Position numbers and translations under genes: made by a program. From JAEMQF01 sp963850525 (GTDB taxonomy: Bacteria > Pseudomonadota > Gammaproteobacteria > Burkholderiales > Burkholderiaceae_C), in NCBI GenBank assembly GCA_963850525.1, contig CAWKLQ010000008.1, forward strand, positions 1,240,001 through 1,304,000: a stretch of 64,000 nucleotides of DNA, written 5' to 3'. The first letter of the stretch is position 1, and every line of letters begins with the position of its first letter. Positions 38,345-46,059 of the stretch are shown here, one piece after another. The notes under the pieces are model-generated. The model saw only the letters and a program-made list of their open reading frames with translations. It did no database searches and was not told the DNA's origin.

Positions 38345-38386
38345 CGTTGCCTGCCGGACGCTGGGCTCATTGGCGCAGAAGATGCA

Positions 38387-39028
38387 TCAAAACCCGAGGC
38401 TGGCAAGCAGGTCGTCGACCTCTTTCTGATTGCTGACCAAGTCGGCGCGCGGCTGAAAATTACCTTGCGGGCCTCTGACGCTCGCGATCCCGTGCGATTC
38501 CACCCTATGCATATGCTGGGGCGGCGCAGCCTGCACCAGCAGTTGCACCAGGCCTTCTTCAATGTCGCCGGCCAACGCGAGAACCTTGGCGACGACCTGA
38601 CCGGTAAGGTCGTGGAAGTCCTGCGCCACCATGATGTCGGTCAGATGTGCCCCCCCGCGCGCCGTCGCTGCTTCGACGTGTTCGACGAATTGCGTCATCG
38701 CCCCACTGGCCACTGCGTGCACAGGGTCAGCGGCGACGGCCCTGGCGATGCGCCGCGTGGCTTCGGCAATGCCCGATTGTTCGACTTTGACCAGCTCGAC
38801 GAGGTTCAACACCTTCTCCGCGGCGTCCCCGGTTTTTTTCGCGATGTAGTTCAAGCGGCTGCGTGCGTCCGGCAGTCCACCAGCGGAGCCTTGCAAACTG
38901 GGGATGACGCCCAGCTGGTTGAGCGTGTCGTGGAGCAGTCGCGTGATCGCACCCAGTTGTCGAAAGACTTCGGGTGACGTGGCTGCGGCTTCGTTGGATG
39001 CCGGCGTGAAATAGGGTTCCAGCTTCAT
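38387..39028 (-). CDS. cheZ: CheY-P phosphatase CheZ
   Basis: The protein has 213 residues. The four-helix dimer carries the active segment IMVAQDFHDLTGQVVAKVLA near residue 135. The C-terminal CheY-binding peptide is NQKEVDDLLASLGF, as in classical CheZ. CheZ speeds dephosphorylation of CheY. The start at 39028 was chosen because the product begins MKLEPYFTPASN; the upstream part of the frame is antisense-like. It follows the enteric-type cheY by 31 bp. Confidence 0.94.
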   Translation of the reverse strand: MKLEPYFTPASNEAAATSPEVFRQLGAITRLLHDTLNQLGVIPSLQGSAGGLPDARSRLNYIAKKTGDAAEKVLNLVELVKVEQSGIAEATRRIARAVAADPVHAVASGAMTQFVEHVEAATARGGAHLTDIMVAQDFHDLTGQVVAKVLALAGDIEEGLVQLLVQAAPPQHMHRVESHGIASVRGPQGNFQPRADLVSNQKEVDDLLASLGF

Positions 39029-39059
39029 GTCGTTGTCCTTCTTCTGGCGCGGATTGGGC

Positions 39060-39458
39060 TCACGCCGTCGCCGCGAGTTTTTGCAAGATCTTCTGCACCT
39101 TCTCTTCCAATGTCGCCTTGGTGAATGGTTTGACGATGTAGCCCGCAGCGCCGGTCTGCGCCGCAAGCACGATGTCTTCCTTGCGCGCTTCTGCAGTGAC
39201 CATCAAGACGGGCAGGTGCTTGAGGTTGGGATCGGCCTTCACCGCCTTGAGCAGGTCGAAGCCGTTCATGTTGGGCATGTTGATGTCGGTGACCACAAAG
39301 TCGTACCTCTGTGCCTGGAGCATCGCCAGCGCCACCGCACCGTCTTCGGCTTCGTCGGTATCTGTGCAGCCCATTTCCTTGAGCAGGCCGCGCACGATTC
39401 GACGCATCGTGGAGAAGTCATCGACGATCAGGAATTTCAGGCCGGTGGGGTTGCTCAT
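39060..39458 (-). CDS. cheY: Chemotaxis response regulator CheY (motor-binding type)
   Basis: The product has 132 residues and is very close to enteric CheY: LKFLIVDDFSTMRRIVRGLL, acceptor Asp58 in DFVVTDINMPNMNGFDLL, VLMVTAEARKEDI and GYIVKPFTKATLEEK. It should bind FliM when phosphorylated. The ATG at 39458 has GAGGA five bases upstream and was preferred to the one at 39464. It is paired with cheZ, its phosphatase, and preceded by a FliA-type promoter. Confidence 0.95.
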   Translation of the reverse strand: MSNPTGLKFLIVDDFSTMRRIVRGLLKEMGCTDTDEAEDGAVALAMLQAQRYDFVVTDINMPNMNGFDLLKAVKADPNLKHLPVLMVTAEARKEDIVLAAQTGAAGYIVKPFTKATLEEKVQKILQKLAATA

Positions 39459-39498
39459 GAACATCCTCGATGAGTGGCGATATCACGCCTCGCTGCTG

Positions 39499-39525
39499 TT
39501 TTCGGTCGGCGCAGTGCGAACTTGA
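39499..39525 (-). promoter_or_regulatory. Candidate sigma-28 promoter of cheY-cheZ
   Basis: On the minus strand: TCAAGTTC, 11 bases, ACCGAAAA, ending 41 bp before the cheY start. The TCAAG -35 form is shared with the cheR and motA sites. Confidence 0.55.
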
Positions 39526-39560
39526 GCGCTTGCGGCACGCGCCGCGATTGCACACCGGCG

Positions 39561-40496
39561 TCAGCGAGGCGGGGCGGCCGGTGCTGCGAGCGCGGCGGCT
39601 CCGGACAAATCCAGCTGGGGCGGGTCGGCGCCCGAGATTCGCGCCTCCGCTTCCTTGTTCATGACGATGATACTGATGCGCCGGTTTTGCGCGCTGTGCG
39701 GGTCGCTCGGTTCGTAAGGCGAGATCGACGCCAGACCCTGCACGCGCATCACACGCTCTTCGGGCAGGCCACCGAAGATCAGCTCGCGCCGCGACGCGTT
39801 CGCCCGGTCGCTCGACAGCTCCCAGTTGCTGTAGCCGCGCCCGCCCGCGCCGAACGGCGTGGCGTCGGTGTGGCCTTCGAGCGTCAGGCGGTTCGGCACT
39901 TCGGCAAGCACGTTGCCGAGTTCGGCAAGCAGGTCTCGCATGTAGGGCTTGACCACGGCGCTGCCGCTGTCGAACATGGGCCGGCCGTTTTCGTCGACGA
40001 TCTGGATGCGCAGGCCGTCACGGATCATGTCCAGCCGAATCTGCGATTTCATCGCCGCGAGCTTGGGGTTGTTCGCGAGGATGTCTTCGACCTTGTCGCG
40101 CAGGCCCTTCAGGCGCTCCATCTCCAGTCGGCGCTGCTCGGCTTTCAGCGCAGCCAGATTGATGGTCTTCTGGTCGGGCGGAATTTCGCCGTTCTTCACC
40201 TGGCCGCTGGTGCGCGAGAAGTCCTTGCCGCCGCCCTTGACCACATGCGACGCGTCGCCCGAGCCGTTGCCGCTTTGCAGCAGCGCGACTTTCAGCGGCG
40301 TATTGAAGTAGTCGGCGATGCCTTTCTTGTCACCGTCGGTCACCGAGCCGAGCAGCCACATCAACAGAAAGAACGCCATCATCGCCGTCACGAAGTCGGC
40401 ATAGGCGATCTTCCACGCGCCGCCATGCACGGCATGCCCGCCCTTCTTGACGCGCTTGATGATGATCGGCTGGAGCTTCTTCGCGTCACCGGCCAT
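39561..40496 (-). CDS. motB: Flagellar stator protein MotB
   Basis: The product has 311 residues. A short cytoplasmic start is followed by the single membrane helix YADFVTAMMAFFLLMWLLGS, whose Asp34 is the proton-binding residue. A plug/linker and an OmpA-like peptidoglycan-binding domain follow (LTLEGHTDATPF, then SSDRANASRRELIFGGLPEE). MotB anchors the stator to the cell wall. The start at 40496 (MAGDAKK) is preferred over 40502. It follows motA across a gap of 159 bp holding three dRS3-like repeats. Confidence 0.96.
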   Translation of the reverse strand: MAGDAKKLQPIIIKRVKKGGHAVHGGAWKIAYADFVTAMMAFFLLMWLLGSVTDGDKKGIADYFNTPLKVALLQSGNGSGDASHVVKGGGKDFSRTSGQVKNGEIPPDQKTINLAALKAEQRRLEMERLKGLRDKVEDILANNPKLAAMKSQIRLDMIRDGLRIQIVDENGRPMFDSGSAVVKPYMRDLLAELGNVLAEVPNRLTLEGHTDATPFGAGGRGYSNWELSSDRANASRRELIFGGLPEERVMRVQGLASISPYEPSDPHSAQNRRISIIVMNKEAEARISGADPPQLDLSGAAALAAPAAPPR

Positions 40497-40513
40497 GGGC
40501 ATGCTCCCAAGGT

Positions 40514-40635
40514 GTCATCCCGGCGCACGCCGGGATCCACTGCTTCGAATGGCGCGTCGGCGACGGGTGGATCCCGGCGTGCGCCGGGATGACGACGTTG
40601 CTGCCTGCATGGATCCCGGCGTGCGCCGGGATGAC
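40514..40635. repeat. Three dRS3-like palindromes between motA and motB
   Basis: Copies at 40514-40540, 40567-40593 and 40610-40635, all with a perfect CCCGGCG-N4-CGCCGGG-type core. The hairpins could affect how much motB is made relative to motA. Confidence 0.8.
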
Positions 40636-40655
40636 CGGCCGACTTCGGAGGCCGG

Positions 40656-41516
40656 TCACTTCTTCCCTTTCACGTGGCCTTCGAGTTCGGCGAAGGTCGG
40701 GCGGTCGCCCGAATACAGCACCTTGCGCCCGAACTCCACCGCCACTTGCGGCGCATAACCCTGCATGCTCGCGAGCAGCGTCGTCTTGATGCACTGCAAT
40801 TCCTTCGAGCCGTCTTCCACCTTCTGCTCGAGCAGGCCGCCCAGCGGCTCGACAAAGCCGTAGGCAAGCAAGATGCCGAGAAACGTACCCACCAGCGCCG
40901 AGCCGATCATGCCGCCGAGCACCGCGGGCGGCTGGCCGACCGACCCCATGGTGTTGACGACGCCGAGCACTGCGGCGACGATGCCGAACGCCGGCAAACC
41001 GCCGGCCAGGCGTCCGATCGCCGCGACCGCGGCGTGTTCTTCGTTGTGGTGCGTCTCGATTTCGCTGTCCATCAGGCTCTCAATCTCGTGCGCGTTCAGA
41101 TTGCCCGAGACCATCATGCGCAGGTAATCGGTGATGAACTCCACGACGTGATGGTCGTTGCCCACCGTCGGGTACTTCTGAAACAGCGGCGAGTTGTGCG
41201 GCTCTTCGACGTCGGACTCGATCGACATCAAGCCTTCCTTGCGCGCCTTTTGCAGGATGTCGTAGAGCAGCGCCATCAGCTCCATGTAGCGCGCCTTGCT
41301 GTACTTGCTGCCCTTGAAGCACTTGCCCAGGCCTGCCAGAGTGGCCTTGATGACCTTCATCTGATTGTTCGCGAGGAACGCACCACCCGCCGCACCGAAG
41401 ATCGTGATCATCTCGAACGGCAGCGCGGCCAGGATCACGCCGATGTTCCCGCCGTGGACGATGTACACACCGAAGATGCAGACCAGTGCCAAGCCCCAGC
41501 CGACGAGAACAAACAT
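40656..41516 (-). CDS. motA: Flagellar stator protein MotA
   Basis: The protein has 286 residues with four membrane helices: MFVLVGWGLALVCIFGVYIV, PFEMITIFGAAGGAFLA, and a pair near 170-220 with LPAFGIVAAVLGVVNTMG. The cytoplasmic loop between helices 2 and 3 carries the conserved charged residues that touch FliG. MotA forms the proton channel with MotB. The start at 41516 begins directly with the first helix; the longer frame is not supported. A FliA-type promoter lies 60 bp upstream. Confidence 0.96.
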   Translation of the reverse strand: MFVLVGWGLALVCIFGVYIVHGGNIGVILAALPFEMITIFGAAGGAFLANNQMKVIKATLAGLGKCFKGSKYSKARYMELMALLYDILQKARKEGLMSIESDVEEPHNSPLFQKYPTVGNDHHVVEFITDYLRMMVSGNLNAHEIESLMDSEIETHHNEEHAAVAAIGRLAGGLPAFGIVAAVLGVVNTMGSVGQPPAVLGGMIGSALVGTFLGILLAYGFVEPLGGLLEQKVEDGSKELQCIKTTLLASMQGYAPQVAVEFGRKVLYSGDRPTFAELEGHVKGKK

Positions 41517-41575
41517 GGTTTGGAAAATCCGGTTCGAGTTGGCCCACGCTCCGGAGGTGCGTGGTGCTCGCAACC

Positions 41576-41602
41576 ATATCGGCCTGCGGGGCAGTCACTT
41601 GA
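41576..41602 (-). promoter_or_regulatory. Sigma-28 promoter of motA-motB
   Basis: On the minus strand: TCAAGTGA, 11 bases, GCCGATAT, with seven of eight -10 bases matching. It lies between the terminator at 41635-41662 and motA, so motAB can be switched on separately from the genes upstream. Confidence 0.7.
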
Positions 41603-41634
41603 GCCGCGCCGCGGTGAACGGCGCGCGCCGTGCC

Positions 41635-41662
41635 AAAAAAACGGGCCCATCAGGACCCGTTT
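41635..41662 (-). terminator. Rho-independent terminator upstream of motA
   Basis: On the minus strand the stem AAACGGGTCC / GGGCCCGTTT (10 bp, one G-T pair) with loop TGAT is followed by a run of T. It would end transcripts coming from flhDC and the rhodanese gene. Confidence 0.8.
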
Positions 41663-41812
41663 GAAAGCACTTTGAAGTGCCAGGAGGAGACAAGTGACAC
41701 CCGAGGTGTCAATGCCAGTTTCGGCGAAGCGGCCGCGTTGTGGAGCGCCGCGCTGTCAAGCTCCGTCACGGCCGCGTGAAATTGTGGCGATTCCGCCGAG
41801 CAACTTGCGCGC

Positions 41813-41888
41813 ATGAGCAAATGTGGCTTCGCCACTTTGCTCATTCCCCCGCGGGGGGCAGCCGGCTTCGGCCGGCGCTGGGGGCGCC
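41813..41888. repeat. Paired hairpins after the PhnD-rhodanese gene
   Basis: Positions 41813-41844 form a near-perfect dyad, ATGAGCAAA-T-GTGGC / GCCACTTTGCTCAT. Positions 41846-41888 are a reverse copy of the GC-rich element seen after flgA (outer arms CCCCCGCGGGG and GGGGGCGCC). The rest of the 373-bp gap 41517-41889 holds the terminator and the motA promoter, with no gene. Confidence 0.6.
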
Positions 41889-41889
41889 T

Positions 41890-43107
41890 TTACGGTTTGC
41901 CGGTCGTGGCGAGCGCGTCGCCGCGCAGCACGGGCAGGCCACGGGCGCGCCACTCGGGCATGCCGCCGCGGAACCAGTACACGCTCGTGAAGCCCATCTT
42001 TAGCGCCTCGCGCGCCGCCTTGTACGACTTCCAGCATTCGGGACCATTGCACAGAAACACGGTCGGGCGCGCGCGGTCGAGTTTGGCGATCGCCGAGAGG
42101 TCGTCCAGGCTGGCGTCGTAGTCGCGTTCCTTGAGGCTCTTCTCGCCATACGCGGCAAGCACCGCCTGAGCAATGCGTTCGGCGGCGAATTCCTTGGCCG
42201 AGCGCGTGTCGACGATCGCCACGCCGCCCTTGGCGAGCAGGTCGCGCACCTGTTCCGCGCTCACGACCGTGGCCCCGGCCAGCGTCTCCGGCGTGACGAT
42301 GCCGAGCAACGCCACATAGGCGTAAGCCTTCTCGCTCGACGCGGCGACAAAACGAAATTCGGCGATCCCCGTCAGCGGCGAATTCGGCTCAGCGGCCAGG
42401 CGCGCGATGCGCTCGCGATCGGCGGCCGAAACCGACGCGTGCAGCGCCAGGCCCATGCCGCCGGGAACATCCTGGCTCATGCTCAGAATCGTCGCCTTGC
42501 CCGGATTCGCTTGGATCCAGGCTTGCGCCTCCGAGAGTTCGGCGACGGTGGCGTCGGTCAGGCCCAAGCCGATCGCGATCAATCCCGCGCCGCTGGTATT
42601 TCGGTATTCCACTTGCTTGAGGGTTTTCAGCGCCAGGTTCGCCTGCTCGAGCAGCGCGCGCGCGATGTAGGAGCGCAGCGAATCCTGTTGCGGCAGGTAC
42701 AGCCGCGCGCTCGCCAGATCGGCGGTTCGGGCAATGCTGCTGCGCGCCACGAGTGCGTATTTCGCCGGCGAGCCCGACACGGCGGCGAGCACATAGCCAT
42801 GGCTCAATGCCGACGCGATCACGTGCGCCGGGCCGACGATCATCTGGTTCTCGCCGGTGCGCGTGGCGCGCATCGCGTCTTTCAGGTCCTTGGAGACGAA
42901 CACGCGGGCGCTGCCGTTCACCGCCTTGGACAACGCCGTCGCCGCCGCGGGCGCGCCGATCATGCCGCGCGCGCCGTCGGCCGGATCGACGCTGACCAGC
43001 ACCTTGAACTCCGCAGCCGCGGCGAGCCCGCCGTGCAACAGCAGGGCGGCGCAGGCAGCGACACGCACCCGGCGTCGAACCCGCGCGACTTCGTGTAAGG
43101 CATTCAT
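41890..43107 (-). CDS. PhnD-like periplasmic binding domain fused to a rhodanese domain
   Basis: The protein has 405 residues with a signal peptide (VAACAALLLHGGLAAAAE). Residues of about 35-270 resemble the phosphonate/phosphate-type binding proteins (ENQMIVGPAHVIASAL, RLYLPQQDSLRSYIARALLE). The C-terminal 120 residues form a rhodanese domain (VAIVDTRSAKEFAAERIAQA) with the cysteine loop FLCNGPECWKSYKAA and WFRGGMPEWRARGLPV. A sulfur-transfer or redox role in the periplasm is possible; the ligand is unknown. It sits between flhC and motA, an unexpected place. A terminator-like region follows. Confidence 0.8.
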   Translation of the reverse strand: MNALHEVARVRRRVRVAACAALLLHGGLAAAAEFKVLVSVDPADGARGMIGAPAAATALSKAVNGSARVFVSKDLKDAMRATRTGENQMIVGPAHVIASALSHGYVLAAVSGSPAKYALVARSSIARTADLASARLYLPQQDSLRSYIARALLEQANLALKTLKQVEYRNTSGAGLIAIGLGLTDATVAELSEAQAWIQANPGKATILSMSQDVPGGMGLALHASVSAADRERIARLAAEPNSPLTGIAEFRFVAASSEKAYAYVALLGIVTPETLAGATVVSAEQVRDLLAKGGVAIVDTRSAKEFAAERIAQAVLAAYGEKSLKERDYDASLDDLSAIAKLDRARPTVFLCNGPECWKSYKAAREALKMGFTSVYWFRGGMPEWRARGLPVLRGDALATTGKP

Positions 43108-43173
43108 CGCAGCACTCCCTCGTGCGAAGCCGCTGCCGCAAGGCGCGCCACCGGCTTGCGCATTGTGCTACCG

Positions 43174-43192
43174 CCCCGGCAAAGCGCCGGGG
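43174..43192 (-). other. GC hairpin just after flhC
   Basis: CCCCGGC / GCCGGGG with a five-base loop begins four bases after the flhC stop. There is no T-run, so termination would be partial at best. Confidence 0.4.
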
Positions 43193-43195
43193 TGC

Positions 43196-43732
43196 TCAAT
43201 GCATGCGGATGCCGCCCGCTCCCTTGCCCTTGCCGGCGCGAGCCGGCGGGCAGCACAGGCCGCACACGTAGTGCTTGGCGATCTCGTGCGGGTGCGTCAC
43301 GAACTTGCCGCGGCACTTGGAACATTGCGTCAGCGTGAGCATGCCGGTGTCGACAAACTTGACGAGGCGCCAGGCGCGTGTCACCGACAACAGCTCTTCC
43401 AGCCCCTGCGCGCGCGTCTGTTCCTGATAAAGCTGATAGGCCTTGATGACCGCGTCGATCTCTTCGATCTCGGCGACCTTGTTCAGGTACTCGTGAACGT
43501 TGAGGAACAGCGACGCGTGGATGTTGGGCTGCCAGGTCATGAACCAGTCGGTCGAGAAAGGCAACTGGCCCTTGCTCGGCGACTTGCCTGCGACCTCCTT
43601 GTACAGACGCAGCAGGCGCTCGTACGACAGATCGGTTTCCGACTCGAGCACCTGCAGCCGCGCGCCCAGATTGATGAGCGTGACGGCACGCTGGATTTGC
43701 GTGGCTTCGGTGAGGATGCTTTTGTTGCGCAT
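43196..43732 (-). CDS. flhC: Flagellar master regulator subunit FlhC
   Basis: The product has 178 residues, with ARLQVLESETDLSYERLLRL near the start and PFSTDWFMTWQPNIHASLFL in the middle. The zinc site is LTLTQCSKCRGKF with YVCGLCCPPA (four cysteines) near the C-terminus. FlhC binds DNA with FlhD as a hexamer and activates basal-body operons; a candidate box lies between flgB and flgA. It is three bases downstream of flhD. Confidence 0.96.
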   Translation of the reverse strand: MRNKSILTEATQIQRAVTLINLGARLQVLESETDLSYERLLRLYKEVAGKSPSKGQLPFSTDWFMTWQPNIHASLFLNVHEYLNKVAEIEEIDAVIKAYQLYQEQTRAQGLEELLSVTRAWRLVKFVDTGMLTLTQCSKCRGKFVTHPHEIAKHYVCGLCCPPARAGKGKGAGGIRMH

Positions 43733-43735
43733 GGG

Positions 43736-44059
43736 TCAAGCCGCTTCGTGGTGGCGGCCGGCCATGAGGATGCTGGCGTGCAGGCGGCTCGTCGTGTCGT
43801 TCGCCGCGGTGCGGCCGTGGTTCGTCAGCAGGCCCCAGACGAGCTCGTCGTCCATGCGGAAGCGGCACAGCAGCGTATTGCCCGATGAAATTCGCATCAT
43901 CTGCGCCGGCGACAGCAGCTCGATCATGCGTGCGCCCTCTTCCGAGACGCCCAGGCGATACATCGCCTGTTCGCGGTCGGCGCGAATCAGGTTTTGCGCG
44001 AGCATCAGGTAAGACAGATTCGCTTCGCGAATTTCGGTCAGGATTTGTTCGGAGTTCAT
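43736..44059 (-). CDS. flhD: Flagellar master regulator subunit FlhD
   Basis: The product has 107 residues: MNSEQILTEIREANLSYLML, then AQNLIRADREQAMYRLGVSE and ELLSPAQMMRISSGNTLLCR, typical FlhD. The start at 44059 has AGAGGAAG upstream; the frame extends to 44182 but without family similarity. FlhD forms the FlhD4C2 activator with FlhC. Both genes are intact. Confidence 0.96.
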   Translation of the reverse strand: MNSEQILTEIREANLSYLMLAQNLIRADREQAMYRLGVSEEGARMIELLSPAQMMRISSGNTLLCRFRMDDELVWGLLTNHGRTAANDTTSRLHASILMAGRHHEAA

Positions 44060-44359
44060 GGCGGCTTCCTCTGTCGCTTCCAATAGACCCTCGGCTTCGA
44101 GGGACAGCGGTTGGGCGTCGGGTCTTGTGCCGTTCGCTTCAACGTGAGGAGAATTCTGCGCCGCCGAACTGGGCGGGAACATCAGCCCAGTTCCGTCGCT
44201 TCAGTCCTGTTATCTCTGCGCACTTTGTCAGGCAACTTCTTACAACGGCCAAAGTGCGTGATGCACGGCACGGCGGCGCGGCGCGGTGGGGCCGGGGGGC
44301 GTGAAGAGTTGTCGGTTTGCCGGGATGACCGGGACGCGGGACGAGGGGATCAAGCCGGA
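44060..44359. other. Region upstream of flhDC
   Basis: These 300 bases between the flhD start and the end of the next minus-strand gene should contain the flhDC promoter. On the minus strand, TTGCCT with TAACAG 17 bases later (around 44205-44235) is a weak sigma-70-like candidate. A remnant resembling a dRS3-like half-site is near 44310. No gene was seen. Confidence 0.35.
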
Positions 44360-45889
44360 TCACGCCACGACGGCGCAATCCTCGGCTTGCTGTGCCGCGA
44401 GGCTCGCGAGCGAAGCGTCAGGCACATCGTCGTCGTCAACGCCGCCGAAGTCGGCGCGCATGGTGCGCGCCAGATTGCGCTCTTGCGCGGACGTGGCCAC
44501 CTTGCGCAGCAACACGCGCATGAAGGCCGCGCTTTCCTTGGGGCAGGGCTGCAGCTGGGCATCGAGCCAGGTCGATCCGCTCATCTCGAAGCGGTGCGTG
44601 AACCAGCCGAGGTACCAGAACCACTGCGTGTAGTAGATCCACGAGTTCTCGTTCATCGCGCGCAAGTGCGTCGGGTCCTGCCACGCGGTGAGGGCCTTTT
44701 CATACGGCACTTCGATCTCGAACTCGCCGCCCACGGCGAGCAGTTCCAGCGCATTGCTCATGAGTTGCGGCAGGTCGGGCACGTGCTCGAGCACGTTGCT
44801 TGCGCAGATCCGGTTCAAGCTGTCGGCCTCGAGCAGCAACGGCGCGCCAAAACGCGTCGTCACGCGCAGCGGCAACTGCAGCGGCGCTGCCAGGTCGAGC
44901 ACCAGGTCGGGCTCGGCGCGTGCGAGCACGTCGACGTTGAGCCAGCCCGGCCGATAGTCCTTGCCCGACCCGATGTTGAGCTGTTGCACGCGCCAGTCGC
45001 CCACCGTCTTGGTGCCCGCGTGGCCCTCGCGGTAGCCGCGGCAGAAACCCACGAAGTCGGCGTAGGCCTCGAGCGCATCGTGCTGCGCAAAGCGCGCGAG
45101 CTGGTCGCTGGCCTTTGCGAAAAACGCCGGGCGCGCAAAGTCTTCGCGAAAAAAGGCCTCGAGCCGGGAATCATCGAGCCAGGTCACGGCGTCTTCGAAT
45201 GCCGGCCCAGGCTGGGTCGCGAGGCCGCGCTCGGAGATCACCGGCGTGCCCAGCGACAGGCAATGCGCGACGCGCGCCTGCTCGAAGCGGCTGGTTTCAT
45301 AGAAGTGACAGTTCAGCACGGCCTTGGCCTGGCGGATGTAGTCGTCGCGCTCGGGCCCGTAAATCGCCTGGTCGAACTGCGCAACGCTCACGCCGCAGGC
45401 CTCGATGCGCTCGATGAAGACGCGCCGGCGCTGGTTCATGCTGCCGAAGAACAGCAAGTCGATGGGACGCTCAGGCAAGGGCGTGGCCTGCGCGTCGGCG
45501 AGATAGGGCGCGTGCAGAAACGGCACGACGGGCACTTCTCCCGGGGTGCTGCAATACGCGGCGACGTTGCCCGTGTCGTAGTCGGCAACGGCCGAGCCGC
45601 GCAACAGCTTCAGGTAGGCGGCGCTCACCGCCGCGCCGCCGTGGCCGAGCTGCTCGAGGTTGAAGAACACGCACGTGTGGCGCTCACGCAGATTCGGCTC
45701 GAAGCCCAGGTGCGCGCCGAACACGATGTTGATTGCGTCTTCGCGAAGGCGGTTTTTTGCCAGCGTCGCGTCCACACCCAGGCGTCGCAACTGCCAGCGC
45801 AGGTAGCGCGCCGGGTCGAGCAGCCCGAGCGAATGCACATAGCCCGCGGGCTGGACGATGCACAGGTGGAACTCAGCGGCTGCGGTCAT
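44360..45889 (-). CDS. Bifunctional glycosyltransferase / SAM-dependent methyltransferase
   Basis: The protein has 509 residues. The first 300 or so resemble a GT4-like glycosyltransferase (IDLLFFGSMNQRRRVFIERI, QAKAVLNCHFYETSRFEQAR, then SLGTPVISERGLATQPG). The C-terminal part is a class I methyltransferase-like domain: VQQLNIGSGKDYRPGWLNVD, then NRICASNVLEHVPDLPQLMS and GEFEIEVPYE. The start at 45889 has AGGAGAG upstream. Substrates are unknown; flagellin or surface glycan modification is possible, since flhDC and a glycan block flank it. It diverges from the type I exporter gene. Confidence 0.75.
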   Translation of the reverse strand: MTAAAEFHLCIVQPAGYVHSLGLLDPARYLRWQLRRLGVDATLAKNRLREDAINIVFGAHLGFEPNLRERHTCVFFNLEQLGHGGAAVSAAYLKLLRGSAVADYDTGNVAAYCSTPGEVPVVPFLHAPYLADAQATPLPERPIDLLFFGSMNQRRRVFIERIEACGVSVAQFDQAIYGPERDDYIRQAKAVLNCHFYETSRFEQARVAHCLSLGTPVISERGLATQPGPAFEDAVTWLDDSRLEAFFREDFARPAFFAKASDQLARFAQHDALEAYADFVGFCRGYREGHAGTKTVGDWRVQQLNIGSGKDYRPGWLNVDVLARAEPDLVLDLAAPLQLPLRVTTRFGAPLLLEADSLNRICASNVLEHVPDLPQLMSNALELLAVGGEFEIEVPYEKALTAWQDPTHLRAMNENSWIYYTQWFWYLGWFTHRFEMSGSTWLDAQLQPCPKESAAFMRVLLRKVATSAQERNLARTMRADFGGVDDDDVPDASLASLAAQQAEDCAVVA

Positions 45890-46059
45890 GCGCTCTCCTG
45901 AAAGGAATTCCACGCAAGCGTACCGGCCACCGGCGCAGCGCACTCCGCAGATCAGAATCGGCATCACCTGCCAGATTCGGCACACAAACAACCCGCCAAA
46001 CACCCCGCAATTGCGCTCGCCGGGCCACTGTCAGGCCGCCCAGAATCCTGCGCAGGCCC

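Noticed and set aside
41650..41844. Small gene of 64 codons on the minus strand upstream of motA
   Set aside because: Its start falls in a hairpin repeat and it runs into the terminator. No ribosome binding site or family pattern was seen.
44059..44182. Longer FlhD starting at 44182
   Set aside because: The extra 41 residues match no FlhD feature, and the ATG at 44059 has a good ribosome binding site.
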